Shown here: positions 8,131 to 17,807 of the stretch, piece after piece
Numbering within the stretch: position 1 is the first letter of the stretch
How the letters are laid out: each line of letters starts with the position of its first letter
Assembly: GCF_003710815.1 (NCBI RefSeq)
Contig: NZ_RHHP01000004.1
Coordinates: 1 to 64,000, forward strand
Direction: 5' to 3'
Origin: Brevibacillus centrosporus
GTDB taxonomy: Bacteria > Bacillota > Bacilli > Brevibacillales > Brevibacillaceae
DNA: 64,000 bases
Notes under the pieces: generated by a model
Databases searched by the model: none
The model's input: the letters and a program-made list of their open reading frames with translations, nothing else
Told to the model about the DNA's origin: nothing
Translations under genes and position numbers: made by a program

Positions 8131-9078
8131 TTATCCGTTATTCTTTTGCAGGTAATCTACAATGCCCATGGCGCAGACAGACAGATCGACCTGAATGATC
8201 TTGTAAATCTCATGCTCGTCTGCCACTCCCAATTGGCGCAAGAAATCAGTGACGCGATGCAGGAGCCTTTGCGCGAGATCGTCCTGCGTCAAGCCTTGTG
8301 CCAGCACATCTTCCCCTTCTCGAACAAAAACAGGCAGCCACTCACTGACTTGACGAAATGCGTCTTCTACTTGGTCAGTCATGCCAAAGTGTCCGAAGTA
8401 GAGCCTGTCCAGCTTTCGTTCCCGATATCGTTCGATAGAAGCCAGCATTTTGTCTGGATTGAACTGATTGGGTGACGTGGATGGCAACACGAAATGGATC
8501 CCTTCCTGACGCAGCTGAGGATAGTGCACGCCAGCGGTATCCCCGGTAAACATGCCGTTGCTGACCGGATCGTAAATACTGAAGTGGTGATTGGCATGCC
8601 CTGGAGAATCCATGAACTCCAACGTGCAATTCGGCCCAATCTGAAGCGTCTCTTTGTCTGCTTTAATCATCAGTCGGTCTTCTGGAACCGGAACGATCGG
8701 GTCGAACAGCTCGTCAAACTGGTCACCGTACACGGCATGTGCACCTGCTATCAGTCTACTGGGCTCAACCAAGTGACGCGCTCCCTTTGGATGAACCACG
8801 ATGGTCGCATTCGGACATTCCTGCAAAAACAAGCCGGCACCACCCGCATGGTCCAAGTGTATGTGGGTCACGATCACGTATTTGACTTGCTCTGTCGAAT
8901 ACCCTAGCTTTGCCAACCCTTCCCGAATATAAGGAACGGAAGGGCTTGGCCCCGTTTCAATCAAAGTCAATTGTTCTTCCTCAATGACATAGGTGCCTGT
9001 TCTCTCTGGCCATCCCATGTCGAAACCGTCAATCAGATGGATGCGCTGCCCCAATTGGAGTGGCTCTTTTGGCTGCAT
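8131..9078 (-). CDS. MBL-fold metallohydrolase
   Basis: A 315-residue metallo-beta-lactamase-fold hydrolase. The metal-binding HxHxDH motif appears as THIHLDHAGG near residue 82. It is followed by the distal His in SPGHANHH, the Asp in FTGDTAG and a C-terminal GHFG. Substrates of this subgroup are unknown. The start at 9078 follows AAGGAGG. A longer in-frame reading to 9189 would overlap the upstream gene and lacks a ribosome site. It lies 76 bases after the phosphotransferase gene and may share its transcript. Confidence 0.85.
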   Translation of the reverse strand: MQPKEPLQLGQRIHLIDGFDMGWPERTGTYVIEEEQLTLIETGPSPSVPYIREGLAKLGYSTEQVKYVIVTHIHLDHAGGAGLFLQECPNATIVVHPKGARHLVEPSRLIAGAHAVYGDQFDELFDPIVPVPEDRLMIKADKETLQIGPNCTLEFMDSPGHANHHFSIYDPVSNGMFTGDTAGVHYPQLRQEGIHFVLPSTSPNQFNPDKMLASIERYRERKLDRLYFGHFGMTDQVEDAFRQVSEWLPVFVREGEDVLAQGLTQDDLAQRLLHRVTDFLRQLGVADEHEIYKIIQVDLSVCAMGIVDYLQKNNG

Positions 9079-9154
9079 TTCCGCTCTTGCCTCCTTATTG
9101 GATAGGAATATTTCCACTTTACCATAAGAAGGGAACAGGCGAAAACCAATCACC

Positions 9155-10093
9155 TCACCTAGCGACTCGCTCCACCAAGCTTTTGGCATATTCTTCGAGA
9201 CGATCAGCGATCAAGGCATCGGTCAAGCCTGTAAAGCCCAGTGCTGTCCAGCCGGCATACACCTGAGGCGGTCCAAACAAAATATCAGTCAAGGAAACGA
9301 GGTCCCAGTACGGGTCATACCTAAAAGATTCTCCTGCTTCCTGCTGGTACGCCGACAAAAACGCATCAGCCGTTTCTACGTCATAGAGCTGGGCAAGGTT
9401 GACTCGACAGTGACCTACATCAACGCCCACTGGTCCTGCGCAAGCATTCACCCAATCGACTACCCCACTTACCTCTCCATTTGCCCAAAGAACATTGGTC
9501 GGGTGATAGTCCCTGTGAATAAATCTCGGAGGAAATACCGGGCGCGGCTGCTTTACAAAGTCGATTACCTGCTGCCACATGGCTCGATCCTTTCCCCAAC
9601 CCGGAGCCTCCAGTGTTTCGAGGCTTTGGTATGTAGCGTACTTCCAGGGGAAGTCGTCTGTATCGCTGTTGTGTATGGTGACGAGCGTACTCGCCAGTCC
9701 ATTGATCCATCCCTGCTTGTCACGGGGCTCTAGAACAACGGAGCCGTTCAGGTGAGACATGAGCACTGCAGGAACATTGCCATGCTCTCCTGTTTCGTCG
9801 TAGGCGATCAGCTTTGGCGTCGGTATCGCCAATCGCTCCGCATGGCGAAGACTTGCCGCTTCATGCCATGCCAAGTCCGGCTCTTCCCGAAGCCAATCCT
9901 CGTTGTTGAACTGCCGGATAACATAGTTCTGCTCTACCCCCGATCGTCGCAGCGTGATACGATGAATGAGGGAGGAAATTCCTCCCTGAAGCTGTTGAAC
10001 GTGGAGGACCTCAGAAGCTGCTTCCACGGATGCAACGATCCATCGCAGGACCCGCTCTGGCATATCCATTTCCTTTGTGCGGTCGCTTGTCAT
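9155..10093 (-). CDS. Aminoglycoside phosphotransferase family kinase (APH fold)
   Basis: A 312-residue APH/choline-kinase-fold protein with the catalytic loop HRDYHPTNVLW near residue 205 and the metal-binding VDWVNA about 20 residues later. Such kinases phosphorylate small alcohols or antibiotics, and the substrate cannot be read from the sequence. The start at 10093 follows AAGGACTGCTT. The upstream in-frame ATG at 10129 would collide with the divergent gene. It is divergent from the PNPOx-like gene. Confidence 0.85.
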   Translation of the reverse strand: MTSDRTKEMDMPERVLRWIVASVEAASEVLHVQQLQGGISSLIHRITLRRSGVEQNYVIRQFNNEDWLREEPDLAWHEAASLRHAERLAIPTPKLIAYDETGEHGNVPAVLMSHLNGSVVLEPRDKQGWINGLASTLVTIHNSDTDDFPWKYATYQSLETLEAPGWGKDRAMWQQVIDFVKQPRPVFPPRFIHRDYHPTNVLWANGEVSGVVDWVNACAGPVGVDVGHCRVNLAQLYDVETADAFLSAYQQEAGESFRYDPYWDLVSLTDILFGPPQVYAGWTALGFTGLTDALIADRLEEYAKSLVERVAR

Positions 10094-10149
10094 AAGCAGT
10101 CCTTCTTTCGCAGATTTCCTTGTACCCATTTGATAGGGAGGTGTATGAC

Positions 10150-10728
10150 TTGGGAAAACAATTTTCCGAGATCTTACCTGAGCATGAAGCTTTCATCAAA
10201 AAGCAGCATCTGTTTTTCGTCGGCTCCGCTCCATCTGATGACCTCGGCCATGTAAATCTGTCACCAAAAGGCTATGACACGCTGCGAATTCTCTCCTCGA
10301 CAGAAGTCGCCTACCTCGACCTGACCGGCAGCGGCAATGAAACAAGCGCCCACCTCGCTGAGAACGGGCGCATTACCATTATGTTCGTGGCCTTTGAAGG
10401 CCCACCCATGATCCTGCGTCTGTACGGAAGGGGACAAGTCGTTTTGCCGGATACTCCCGAATGGAATCAGCTTGCCCCTCACTTTGAACTGCTCCCAGGA
10501 GCCCGGCAAATCATTGTGGTGAACGTGCAGAGCGTCAAGACCTCGTGCGGCTTTTCAATCCCGTATTACTCCTATGAAGGGGAACGTGACACGCTGCAAA
10601 AATGGGCGGTAGCCAAAGGGGAGGATGGCCTTACCGAATACCACCGTGAGAAAAATACCACCAGCATGGACGGACGCGTCACCCCGCTAGGAGAACGACT
10701 TCGAGATACTACGGGTTCAACGACGTAA
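10150..10728 (+). CDS. Pyridoxamine 5'-phosphate oxidase family protein
   Basis: A 192-residue split-barrel flavin-binding protein. It shows the family start GKQF, then EAFIKKQHLFFVGSA, the HVNLSPKGYDTL strand and a C-terminal CGFSIPYYSYEGER. Members bind FMN and often act on small oxidants or as general stress proteins, not necessarily in PLP synthesis. The TTG start at 10150 sits 7 bases after GGGAGGTG and matches the family N-terminus. Its 3' end overlaps the convergent SDR gene by 12 bases. Confidence 0.85.
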   Translation: MGKQFSEILPEHEAFIKKQHLFFVGSAPSDDLGHVNLSPKGYDTLRILSSTEVAYLDLTGSGNETSAHLAENGRITIMFVAFEGPPMILRLYGRGQVVLPDTPEWNQLAPHFELLPGARQIIVVNVQSVKTSCGFSIPYYSYEGERDTLQKWAVAKGEDGLTEYHREKNTTSMDGRVTPLGERLRDTTGSTT

Positions 10729-11472
10729 AAAGGCACCTTCCGAGTTGATAACCTGCCCTGTTATCCACTGCGCTTCTTCGCTGGCCAGAAAAACCGCCAA
10801 GCGTGCCGCGTCCTCTGGCTGTCCCATACGCCCGAGTAAAAACCTGGGCACGAGCTCTTCCTCCAAAGCAGGGGACATCCAGCCGGTATCGGTCGGACCC
10901 GGGTTGATCGCATTTACAGTAATACCGAGCGGCGCCACCTCCGCAGACAGAGTCAGGGTAAAGGCAGAAATGGCTCCCTTGCTTGCCACATACGCCAATT
11001 CCCCGAGCATCGGGCCCTGACCTTGTCCAGACGTGAGATTGATGATTCTTCCCGTTTCCCGGTGGTCTTGCTTGATGCGCCGGGCGAATTCTACACTCAG
11101 CAAACAGGTTGCCCTGACATTTACGGCATAGTGCGCGTCCATTGTCGCTGCATCCAATAGCTCGAAGCCTTCTCTCGTTGAATAGGCGGCGTTGTTAACC
11201 AGGATAGTGGGGGCTCCGATTGCAAGCGCAGCCTTGTCGAGCAGCTGCCTGGGCGCTTCTGGGTCGGCCAAATCGATGGACATCCCCCCGCAGCGTACCC
11301 CGTAACCCTCGATTTCTGCTTGAAAGCTGTCTGGCCACTCTTTCTCCGCCTGCCAATGAGCGAAAAAGACATCCGCGCCCTCCTTTGCAAAGGCGCGAGC
11401 AATCGCTGCCCCTATGCCCTTTTTATGACTCACTCCTGTAATGACGGCAACGTTCCCTTTGAGCCTCTCCAT
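10717..11472 (-). CDS. Short-chain dehydrogenase/reductase
   Basis: A 251-residue classical SDR. The nucleotide loop is the longer TGVSHKKGIG variant instead of TGxxxGIG. NNAAY, the catalytic Ser in LTSGQG and YVASK (Tyr/Lys) are present. The IN/NPGPTDTGW segment precedes the substrate loop. Substrate is unknown; the family includes 3-oxoacyl-ACP reductases. GAAGGAGG precedes the start. It is directly downstream of the MerR relic and permease on the minus strand. Confidence 0.88.
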   Translation of the reverse strand: MERLKGNVAVITGVSHKKGIGAAIARAFAKEGADVFFAHWQAEKEWPDSFQAEIEGYGVRCGGMSIDLADPEAPRQLLDKAALAIGAPTILVNNAAYSTREGFELLDAATMDAHYAVNVRATCLLSVEFARRIKQDHRETGRIINLTSGQGQGPMLGELAYVASKGAISAFTLTLSAEVAPLGITVNAINPGPTDTGWMSPALEEELVPRFLLGRMGQPEDAARLAVFLASEEAQWITGQVINSEGAFLRR

Positions 11473-11515
11473 CCTATCCCTCCTTCGTCGATCAACCCTC
11501 TTTTCATTTATTTGG

Positions 11516-11832
11516 CTACCTTCTTTCCAATTCCTGTTTTTTCGTTATATTACCCTCGTAAATGAAACAAGACTGCCGGTGAGGCTCTACAGTCTTCTGC
11601 GCAAGCTCTCCTGCCGGATCCTTCGTTTCCATTGCTTTCACCAGTGTCTGCAAGATCTCGTTTGCCAATCCTCCAGCCGGGCATGCTCTTCCTCTGTCAT
11701 CCCTTTGAGCTTCTGGTAGGACTTGTTGATTTGCTGCTCCCCGTACTTGGCCCGAATGCCAATCTCGTCGTAGTATCGGAGCGTCCGGGTACTAACGCCC
11801 GCCAGGAGCCCCAGTTTTTGTACGGTATATAG
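11516..11832 (-). pseudogene. MerR/TipA-type regulator relic
   Basis: The frame from about 11832 encodes a MerR helix-turn-helix start (YTVQKLGLLAGVSTRTLRYYDEIGI). It then jumps directly to a TipAS-type C-terminal segment (NKSYQKLKGMTEEEHARLEDW). The rest of the MerR DNA-binding domain and linker is missing. At about 11645 the frame breaks, and the continuation EILQTLVKAMETKDPAGELAQKTVE is found in another frame before a stop near 11516. There is no start codon, because the 5' end runs into the permease gene. It is an internally deleted, frameshifted regulator gene. Confidence 0.8.
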
Positions 11833-13030
11833 CCCAACCGAGAAAAGGGTACAGACCAAACGAGACGATCAGGGAAATCCAGGCGCAGAGTTTGCCCAAG
11901 CGAGAATCACGCAGCAACCGCACTCCCGCAAAGCACCCTCCAATGTAGGTCGCAAAAAATGTGGCATTCGGCAATTGAATCAGTTGGGCAAACGAAATCA
12001 CCCCGCTCGCCAAGAGAATCAACACCACGATAAACGCCATTGAAATGAATGTAAGTCCTCCAATGGGAGTCTTGTATTTCGGATGCAAGATGCCGAACCA
12101 CTTCGGGGCAATTCCTTCCTGCGCAAGTGAATAGGCGATGCGCGAGGCGGCGCTTCCATAGGCATTCGCCGAGGCAATACAGATGAACAATGCCGTTACA
12201 GCGACGATCCATCCGCCGATCGGTCCTAGTGAGAGCTGTACCATAACGCTCAGGGAAGCCGCTGACTTCTGGCTTCCGTAGCTATGTGTCGCAACGGTCA
12301 AAAACGCGACGGCAAAGTAAAGCAGGGCAACGACTCCCGCACTCCACAGAACACCGCGAATCGCGTTTTTTTGTGGATTGACAAACTCCTGCGAGAGATG
12401 GGTGACCGCTTCCCACCCGATAAAGCACCAAAACAAGAGGACCGCGGTTTGCATGACACTGTACCAGCCGTTTGGCATGAATGGGGTAAAGTTAGCCGCG
12501 TCATAGTGAGGAATGGCTGTGAATATGGCGAGCAGCAGGATGGCGATAATCAGCGAAACGACGATCGTCTGTACTTTGCCAGCCAGCTGCAAGCCGAATA
12601 CGTTCATCAGGAGAACGATGAAGAAGATCAGGGCTGCCATCATGTAAGTCTCACTATCTCCCCAATGCATCAATATCGCAAAATACTTGGCTCCCGTCAC
12701 TCCCAGGATCGGACCGCCTATCGGCACAGACAAAAGAAAAAACCAGCCTACCGCGTTGCCAAAGCGATCTCCGTAGGCCAGACGGACGAAATGAGAGACT
12801 CCTCCTGAGTGAGGGTGCCTAACCGATAACAGCCCCATCGTGATCACCATCGGAAGGACGAGAATAGACATGACCAACCATGCGAGTATCGAAGCAGGAC
12901 CAGCCAGCTCGGCGGTCAGTCCCGGGATGAGTAGAATTCCCGAGCCAACGACCGCTCCCACATAAAGCGCTACAATTTGAGGTAACGATAAAATCTCTTG
13001 GAAAGCGGATTGCACGGGCGTTTGTTTCAC
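11792..13030 (-). CDS. APC superfamily amino acid permease, C-terminus probably chimeric
   Basis: A 412-residue permease with about 11-12 membrane segments and the APC start LSLPQIVALYVGAVVGSGILLIPG. It is a proton-coupled amino acid or amine transporter (YjeH-like). The last 13 codons are out-of-frame translation of the adjacent MerR relic, so the natural end was probably lost by deletion. The substrate is unknown. The start ATG lies after GGGAGG. It is divergent from the 13224 gene, with a 190-base gap. Confidence 0.85.
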   Translation of the reverse strand: MKQTPVQSAFQEILSLPQIVALYVGAVVGSGILLIPGLTAELAGPASILAWLVMSILVLPMVITMGLLSVRHPHSGGVSHFVRLAYGDRFGNAVGWFFLLSVPIGGPILGVTGAKYFAILMHWGDSETYMMAALIFFIVLLMNVFGLQLAGKVQTIVVSLIIAILLLAIFTAIPHYDAANFTPFMPNGWYSVMQTAVLLFWCFIGWEAVTHLSQEFVNPQKNAIRGVLWSAGVVALLYFAVAFLTVATHSYGSQKSAASLSVMVQLSLGPIGGWIVAVTALFICIASANAYGSAASRIAYSLAQEGIAPKWFGILHPKYKTPIGGLTFISMAFIVVLILLASGVISFAQLIQLPNATFFATYIGGCFAGVRLLRDSRLGKLCAWISLIVSFGLYPFLGWAIYRTKTGAPGGR

Positions 13031-13223
13031 GGTAAATCCTCCCTTATGGCCAATACTCTCATCTTACTTAGAATTTGACCTGCTAAAAGGGGCAGTTTTC
13101 TGCAAACCAAGAAGGTCAGTTTTTCATCTTGATTGCTCGCTTTTCCCCTCTTCTGCTACCATAGAAAGGAATGAGAATACACCATCATGCTTGCGAACGA
13201 GCAGAACTCAAGGAGGCAGTCAC

Positions 13224-13583
13224 ATGTCAGAAAAGAAAACACCCGAGCAAGTCGTCCAGTTGCAGTTGGATTACTATAACAAACAGGATGTAGCAGGCTT
13301 CGTATCGACCTACACATCCGACATCGAAATCACGGAGCACCCGAGTGGAAACGTGCTCGTGCGGGGAGAAGATGAGCTGCGGGAGCGCTATGCCAAAATG
13401 TTTGCAGCCAATCCCAACAATCGTGCGGCTATCCAAAATCGGATTGCATTTGGTTCATTTGTCATCGATCTGGAGGAAGTCAGCGGCCGGGACAACCGGG
13501 AACCGTTTCAGGCTGTAGCGATTTATGAGGTAAAGGATCAGTTGATCAAGAAGGTAACGTTTTTGGAAAAAGAGCAAGAATAA
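13224..13583 (+). CDS. NTF2-like / SnoaL-like domain protein
   Basis: A 119-residue single-domain protein of the steroid isomerase-like (NTF2) fold. It shows VVQLQLDYYNKQDVAGFVSTYTSDIEITEHPSG at the N-terminus, RGEDELRERYAKMF in the middle and a C-terminal beta strand. Members are small hydrolases or isomerases or binding proteins of mostly unknown role. AAGGAGG sits 8 bases before the ATG at 13224. Confidence 0.8.
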   Translation: MSEKKTPEQVVQLQLDYYNKQDVAGFVSTYTSDIEITEHPSGNVLVRGEDELRERYAKMFAANPNNRAAIQNRIAFGSFVIDLEEVSGRDNREPFQAVAIYEVKDQLIKKVTFLEKEQE

Positions 13584-13663
13584 CCGCTTCTCATTCTCAG
13601 AATCCTCACGTTTTTTCAACAGACGTGCCTTTTTTAAGATAAACAAAACGGAGAGGAGCGCCC

Positions 13664-13950
13664 ATGGATTCTATCACGCATACCTTGTTTGGGTTGGCGC
13701 TGTACGGTGCAAAAGAAGAAGGATAGCGCGACCAAGAGCATGAAGAAAAGTCTCTTCTTCATGGCACTGGTGGGCAGTCAAATCCCGGATATCGACGTGC
13801 TCAGTCAATTCACAGCTACAGGTGAAGTGATGTATCAGATGCCCTTTGTCGTTGTCGTCGATAACGAAGAAGCGCTGGGCATCTATGACCACGCTTTTAC
13901 CGGAACGGGGAATCCTTTCTATACGAAGCGATCGAAAAAAAATAGAGCGG
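13664..13950 (+). pseudogene. Membrane-bound metal-dependent hydrolase (DUF457/YdjM-like) relic
   Basis: GGAGAGGAG and ATG at 13664 start MDSITHTLFGLALYGA, the typical family N-terminus. After a frameshift near 13705 it continues as KSLFFMALVGSQIPDIDVLSQF. The catalytic WHRGxTHS block and all membrane segments are missing. Translation jumps to a likely family C-terminus (PFVVVVDNEEALGIYDHAF). It is the remains of a roughly 300-residue protein after internal deletion. Confidence 0.75.
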
Positions 13951-13967
13951 AGTTCTTCCTCCGCTCT
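13933..13967 (-). terminator. Terminator of the TIM-barrel protein gene
   Basis: GAGCGGAG / CTCCGCTC stem followed on the minus strand by TATTTTTTTC, 26 bases after the stop at 13993. Confidence 0.85.
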
Positions 13968-13992
13968 TCTCTCTATTTCCTCGCGCAGGGCA

Positions 13993-14877
13993 CTATTCGC
14001 CCAACGTTTTCCAGTACTCGTAAGAATGCACAGCAATCCCGCCATAGGATGCATGCTCAGCCATCAGGATCGGAAGCTTCGTGATCTCTTGGTTCAGATA
14101 CGCTGCACCTTCCTCATAAAAGGAAACAAAATTGCCTTCGCTGCTCTCTTTGGTTTCTACGCCAAGCATGATCTTCTTCCCAAGGGCATCTGCGTACCCC
14201 AGCTCTTGCACGACGAGAGAGGCAATACTGTTAGGTCCATCTACCCTATCCCGGTAGGACATGATCGCCACATGGTCGTGCTGGGCAATCATCCACTGGC
14301 TGAGTGTCATGTCTGGAGGGTCCGGCAGCTCGTATTTGTCCAGCCAAAAAGGAATGTCACAGCCAGTCTCAAGCTGAGGGTCCTCATGGGCTAGGTCCAA
14401 ATAGGCCTTCACATTCTCCCGCCATTGGCTCATGACGTCAGCCTGATCACTCTTCCACTCTGGCAGCAGATACGGCTCGATATCCACATGCACGCCGCTG
14501 ATTTTTTCTTCTTCCAAAACGCTTTGGTTGTATTGATGCACCCAGCTTACAAAGGCTAACACCTTCTGCTGATTGGCTCGCAACCCCCAAGCTGGGCTGC
14601 CGCTGAGCGCATGCACCTCGATGCCGTCCCGGCGAGCATCTCGGATAAATGCTTGATAGTACGAGGGCTTTTTCGTGATGTCGATTTGCAGATACAGAAG
14701 GTTTACTCCTTGCTTCTTACTGAATGCGAGAATCTCGTCCGGCTCCGAAGCAACCAGAGACGTGTGCCACAGCCAAACCGCTTTGCGTGGCGCTTCTTGC
14801 GGTGATGAAAACCCCGTGATCAAAAGAAATAATGATAACAAACAAACATATGCCGACAATCGTGCTGCAGCTTTCAA
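13993..14877 (-). CDS. Secreted glycosidase-like TIM-barrel protein
   Basis: 294 residues starting with TTG at 14877, 7 bases after GGAGG. Starting here gives a clean signal peptide: basic n-region, then a hydrophobic core through about residue 25, exported around GFSSP. The mature part has beta/alpha-barrel-like repeats with acidic strand ends (YLQIDIT, GVHVDIEPYLLPEW, AIMSYRDRVDG, IMLGVETKE), reminiscent of glycoside hydrolase-like or DUF4434-type barrels. No assigned family or substrate. Confidence 0.7.
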   Translation of the reverse strand: MKAAARLSAYVCLLSLFLLITGFSSPQEAPRKAVWLWHTSLVASEPDEILAFSKKQGVNLLYLQIDITKKPSYYQAFIRDARRDGIEVHALSGSPAWGLRANQQKVLAFVSWVHQYNQSVLEEEKISGVHVDIEPYLLPEWKSDQADVMSQWRENVKAYLDLAHEDPQLETGCDIPFWLDKYELPDPPDMTLSQWMIAQHDHVAIMSYRDRVDGPNSIASLVVQELGYADALGKKIMLGVETKESSEGNFVSFYEEGAAYLNQEITKLPILMAEHASYGGIAVHSYEYWKTLGE

Positions 14878-14999
14878 TTTCCTTCCTCCAAATGCAATTG
14901 AGGCAGAATGCCCTGCCCCCAACCACTGTAGTATTCCTTCCTTTTACTCATATCGGCGGCTTTGGCAAATTTTATAAATCAAATATGGAGATCGAGAAA

Positions 15000-15028
15000 G
15001 AAAAAAGCGGCACAGCTGCGTGCCGCCT
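15000..15028 (-). terminator. Terminator of the aldo/keto reductase gene
   Basis: GCGGCAC-GCAGCT-GTGCCGC stem with TTTTTTC on the minus strand. Confidence 0.85.
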
Positions 15029-15035
15029 CCCTTTC

Positions 15036-16007
15036 CTATTGATTATTCAAAGCTGTTTCGGATACTTCAAAGTCTCCTGCGATCTGACTGGCAATCTCGT
15101 TTATGCGGATCAGATCGCCTGCTGACAGATTCACGTTCAAAGCTGCTATATTCTCAATGAGATTTTTGCTCTTTCTGGTCCCTGGAATAGGCACGATATC
15201 TTTCCCTTGATGCAGCACCCAGGCCAACGCAACTTGGGAAGCTGTCACTTGCTGCACGCGGGCGATTTCTTCCAGCTGGGCAACAATATCCCTATTTTTC
15301 TGGAAGTTCGCTCCTTGAAAACGCGTGAAGTGTCTTCTGATGTCTTGCGCGGAAAAATCCTCGTACCGCTTAATAGTCCCTGTTAAAAAGCCTTTTCCCA
15401 GTGGACTGTAGGCAACGATCCCTACCCCAAGCTCCCGCAAAGTGGGAAAAGATTGCTCGATCTCACGTCCCCACAAGGAGTACTCGACTTGAAGAGCTGC
15501 AATGGGATGGACTTTCACAGCCTTTTGCAAGGTTTCCATCCCTACATTGGAAAGCCCCAAAAAACGAACTTTTCCGTTCTGTACGAGCTCGCTCATGGCA
15601 CCTACCGTTTCTTCGATCGGTACCGTGGGATCCGGCATATGCTGATAGTACAAGTCGATATCATCCATGCCAAGTCTTCGCAGGCTTTCTTCAACAGCCT
15701 TCTTAACATACGCCGGATGTCCGTTGATTCCGAGAATTTTCCCCTCAGCATCGCGCATCACGCCAAACTTGGTTGCCACAATGGCTTGGGAACGGCGATT
15801 CTTTAGCGCTTTGCCAAGAAGGATCTCGTTTGCCCCTCCCACTCCGTACATATCCGCCGTGTCTAGCAGGTCAATCCCTTCATCCAATGCTCGATGGATC
15901 GTTTCGATGGATTGTTTATCATCTGCTGCACCATAGAACTCGGACATCCCCATGCATCCTAGACCCATGGCAGATACCTCTAATTGACCCAGTTTTCGTT
16001 TTTCCAT
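15036..16007 (-). CDS. Aldo/keto reductase
   Basis: A 323-residue NADPH-dependent oxidoreductase of the AKR13/YajO-like group. It has the start KLGQLEVSAMGLGCMGMSEFYG, catalytic Asp/Tyr in DTADMYG, Lys in VATKFG and His in YYQHMPD. The C-terminal PIPGTRKSKNLIEN binds NADPH phosphate. The physiological substrate is unknown. The start ATG follows GGGGAGAG. It stands alone between two terminators. Confidence 0.92.
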   Translation of the reverse strand: MEKRKLGQLEVSAMGLGCMGMSEFYGAADDKQSIETIHRALDEGIDLLDTADMYGVGGANEILLGKALKNRRSQAIVATKFGVMRDAEGKILGINGHPAYVKKAVEESLRRLGMDDIDLYYQHMPDPTVPIEETVGAMSELVQNGKVRFLGLSNVGMETLQKAVKVHPIAALQVEYSLWGREIEQSFPTLRELGVGIVAYSPLGKGFLTGTIKRYEDFSAQDIRRHFTRFQGANFQKNRDIVAQLEEIARVQQVTASQVALAWVLHQGKDIVPIPGTRKSKNLIENIAALNVNLSAGDLIRINEIASQIAGDFEVSETALNNQ

Positions 16008-16187
16008 TTCAGCTCTCCCCTATTGGTCCAATGAATGTTTGAAGTTGCTCTGCTCCGCGGTAGCAGTACCAAAACTATAGAGGATATCCGCAAATAGAAA
16101 TAGACTTTTTCTCTCCGTTGATTTATTCTGAGGATAAGGTGCGCCCCAAGGAAGATACACGATGCGTTCGTGTTCTGATAGAAAAGA

Positions 16188-16231
16188 AAACCGTCCATCA
16201 AGGTCTTTTTCATCCCTGATGGACGGTTTTT
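16188..16231 (-). terminator. Bidirectional terminator after DinB gene
   Basis: AACCGTCCATCA / TGATGGACGGTT 12-bp stem with T-runs in both orientations. Confidence 0.85.
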
Positions 16232-16702
16232 TTATGATTGCGTTGCCCGATAGGCGTCTCTTACACGCTCAATTTGAGCGAGGTGACCGCGAATATGCTG
16301 GACTCGGTATTCCAGCAGCTGTTTAAACGTAAATCGCAGTCCATCTGGATACACGCCTCCCCGCTCGGCTTGCTCCTCAGTCAGATGATCCAAAATCGGC
16401 TGCATCGAGAGACGAAGCGATTCGAATAGCTGAAGATGCTGTTCGCGATCCAGCACGTCATACCTGAGCTCGTCTACCCATTGATCTTGATCAAAGGAAT
16501 ACAAGAGAGGTTCGTTTTCTGCCAATACCTTTCTCATCCGATGCGTGGACAAGATTTCCGAATCCGTCACATGGATGATGATCTGATGAATGCTCCAATG
16601 ATCTGGCGCGGGCTTAAACCGGAGCTCTTCCTCGCTTATCCCCTCGATTGCCTCTCTAAGCATCTTGTGTCCGCGACCGTATTCTTCCATCCATGCTTTC
16701 AC
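16232..16702 (-). CDS. DinB family protein
   Basis: A 156-residue four-helix DinB/YfiT-type protein. The metal-binding histidine triad is visible in WSIHQIIIHVTDSE and in the C-terminal QHIRGHLAQI. Members are metal-dependent, thiol-linked transferases or stress proteins, and the actual reaction is unknown. It is a single-gene unit with its own terminator. Confidence 0.88.
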   Translation of the reverse strand: MKAWMEEYGRGHKMLREAIEGISEEELRFKPAPDHWSIHQIIIHVTDSEILSTHRMRKVLAENEPLLYSFDQDQWVDELRYDVLDREQHLQLFESLRLSMQPILDHLTEEQAERGGVYPDGLRFTFKQLLEYRVQHIRGHLAQIERVRDAYRATQS

Positions 16703-16816
16703 GCATACCCCTCCTGGTTTTCGAGCTTTGCTGCTTCCCCATTCCCTATCGGAACAAGTCTTCTCTTGCCCTCCATTTTACCAAAAGATGGTTTTTCCGG
16801 AGAGACCTTTTACACG

Positions 16817-16858
16817 CAAAAAAACTGCCGGCTACAATTGCTCGGCAGTTTTTTCATC
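16817..16858 (-). terminator. Terminator of ppaC
   Basis: AACTGCCG / CGGCAGTT stem followed by TTTTTTTG on the minus strand, just after the ppaC stop. Confidence 0.85.
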
Positions 16859-16874
16859 AAAGGACCATTCACCC

Positions 16875-17807
16875 TTACAGGCTTGCGAAGGTGTCAGTCA
16901 GTACAGGTACGATTTGTTTTTTGCGGGAAACGACGCCTTTGAGAACGGCTTTGTTGTCCACCAGGGTCACATTGTACGCCTTCTCTACAGCATGTGCTGC
17001 TTTACCGATCGCAACACCTACAGAATCGTTGTTTAAAATGTCGGTTACCGCGAACAGGAACAGGTCCAGACCTTTTTCTGCCACGATCGCAGAAATAGCT
17101 GCTTCCAGCTCAGCTTGACGTCCCAATACATCGTTGACGTCTACTGCGTTCACCTGCGCGATTTCTACTTTTGCGCTGCCCATCTGGAATTCTTTTGCAT
17201 CCAGAGACAACAGCTGTGCGATGGTTTTGTCGCTCAGGTCAGCACCAGCCTTCAGCATTTCAAGACCGTACTGCTCCAGGTTCACACCGGCGATTTCAGC
17301 CAGCTCGTGCGCTGCTGCCACGTCTTGCTCCGTGCAGGTCGGAGATTTCAGGAGCAGCGTGTCGGAGATGATAGCCGACAGCATCAGACCCGCGATCGCT
17401 TGCGGAATCTCTACGCCGTTTTCTTTGTACATTTTTTTCAGGATGGTGGTCGTGCAGCCAACTGGTTCTGCACGGAAGTAGAGTGGATTGCTCGTCTCAA
17501 AGTTCGCAATACGGTGGTGGTCAATGACTTCTACCACTTGCACCTGCTCAATATCGTTTGCGCTTTGTTGGCGCTCGTTGTGGTCGACCAGGATGACTTC
17601 GTTTACTTCATTCGCTACGGTTTCCACTTGGCGAGGAGCCGCTACTTTAAAATAGTCCAGTACGAACTGCGTTTCGCTGCTTACCACACCGAGGCGAACC
17701 GGCTCTACGTTTGCCCCCAGCTTTGTTTTCAAGTCTGCGTATACCAATGCAGAGCAGATGGAATCCGTGTCAGGATTTTTATGACCGAAAATGAGTTTTT
17801 TTTCCAT
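16875..17807 (-). CDS. ppaC: Manganese-dependent inorganic pyrophosphatase (family II)
   Basis: A 310-residue DHH-family pyrophosphatase hydrolysing PPi to two phosphates and so driving biosynthesis. It has [19 protein letters not shown] at the N-terminus, VDHNE and the DHH motif in [10 protein letters not shown] near residue 95, and the C-terminal [10 protein letters not shown] loop that binds phosphate. Full length. Single-gene unit. Confidence 0.96.
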   Translation of the reverse strand: MEKKLIFGHKNPDTDSICSALVYADLKTKLGANVEPVRLGVVSSETQFVLDYFKVAAPRQVETVANEVNEVILVDHNERQQSANDIEQVQVVEVIDHHRIANFETSNPLYFRAEPVGCTTTILKKMYKENGVEIPQAIAGLMLSAIISDTLLLKSPTCTEQDVAAAHELAEIAGVNLEQYGLEMLKAGADLSDKTIAQLLSLDAKEFQMGSAKVEIAQVNAVDVNDVLGRQAELEAAISAIVAEKGLDLFLFAVTDILNNDSVGVAIGKAAHAVEKAYNVTLVDNKAVLKGVVSRKKQIVPVLTDTFASL

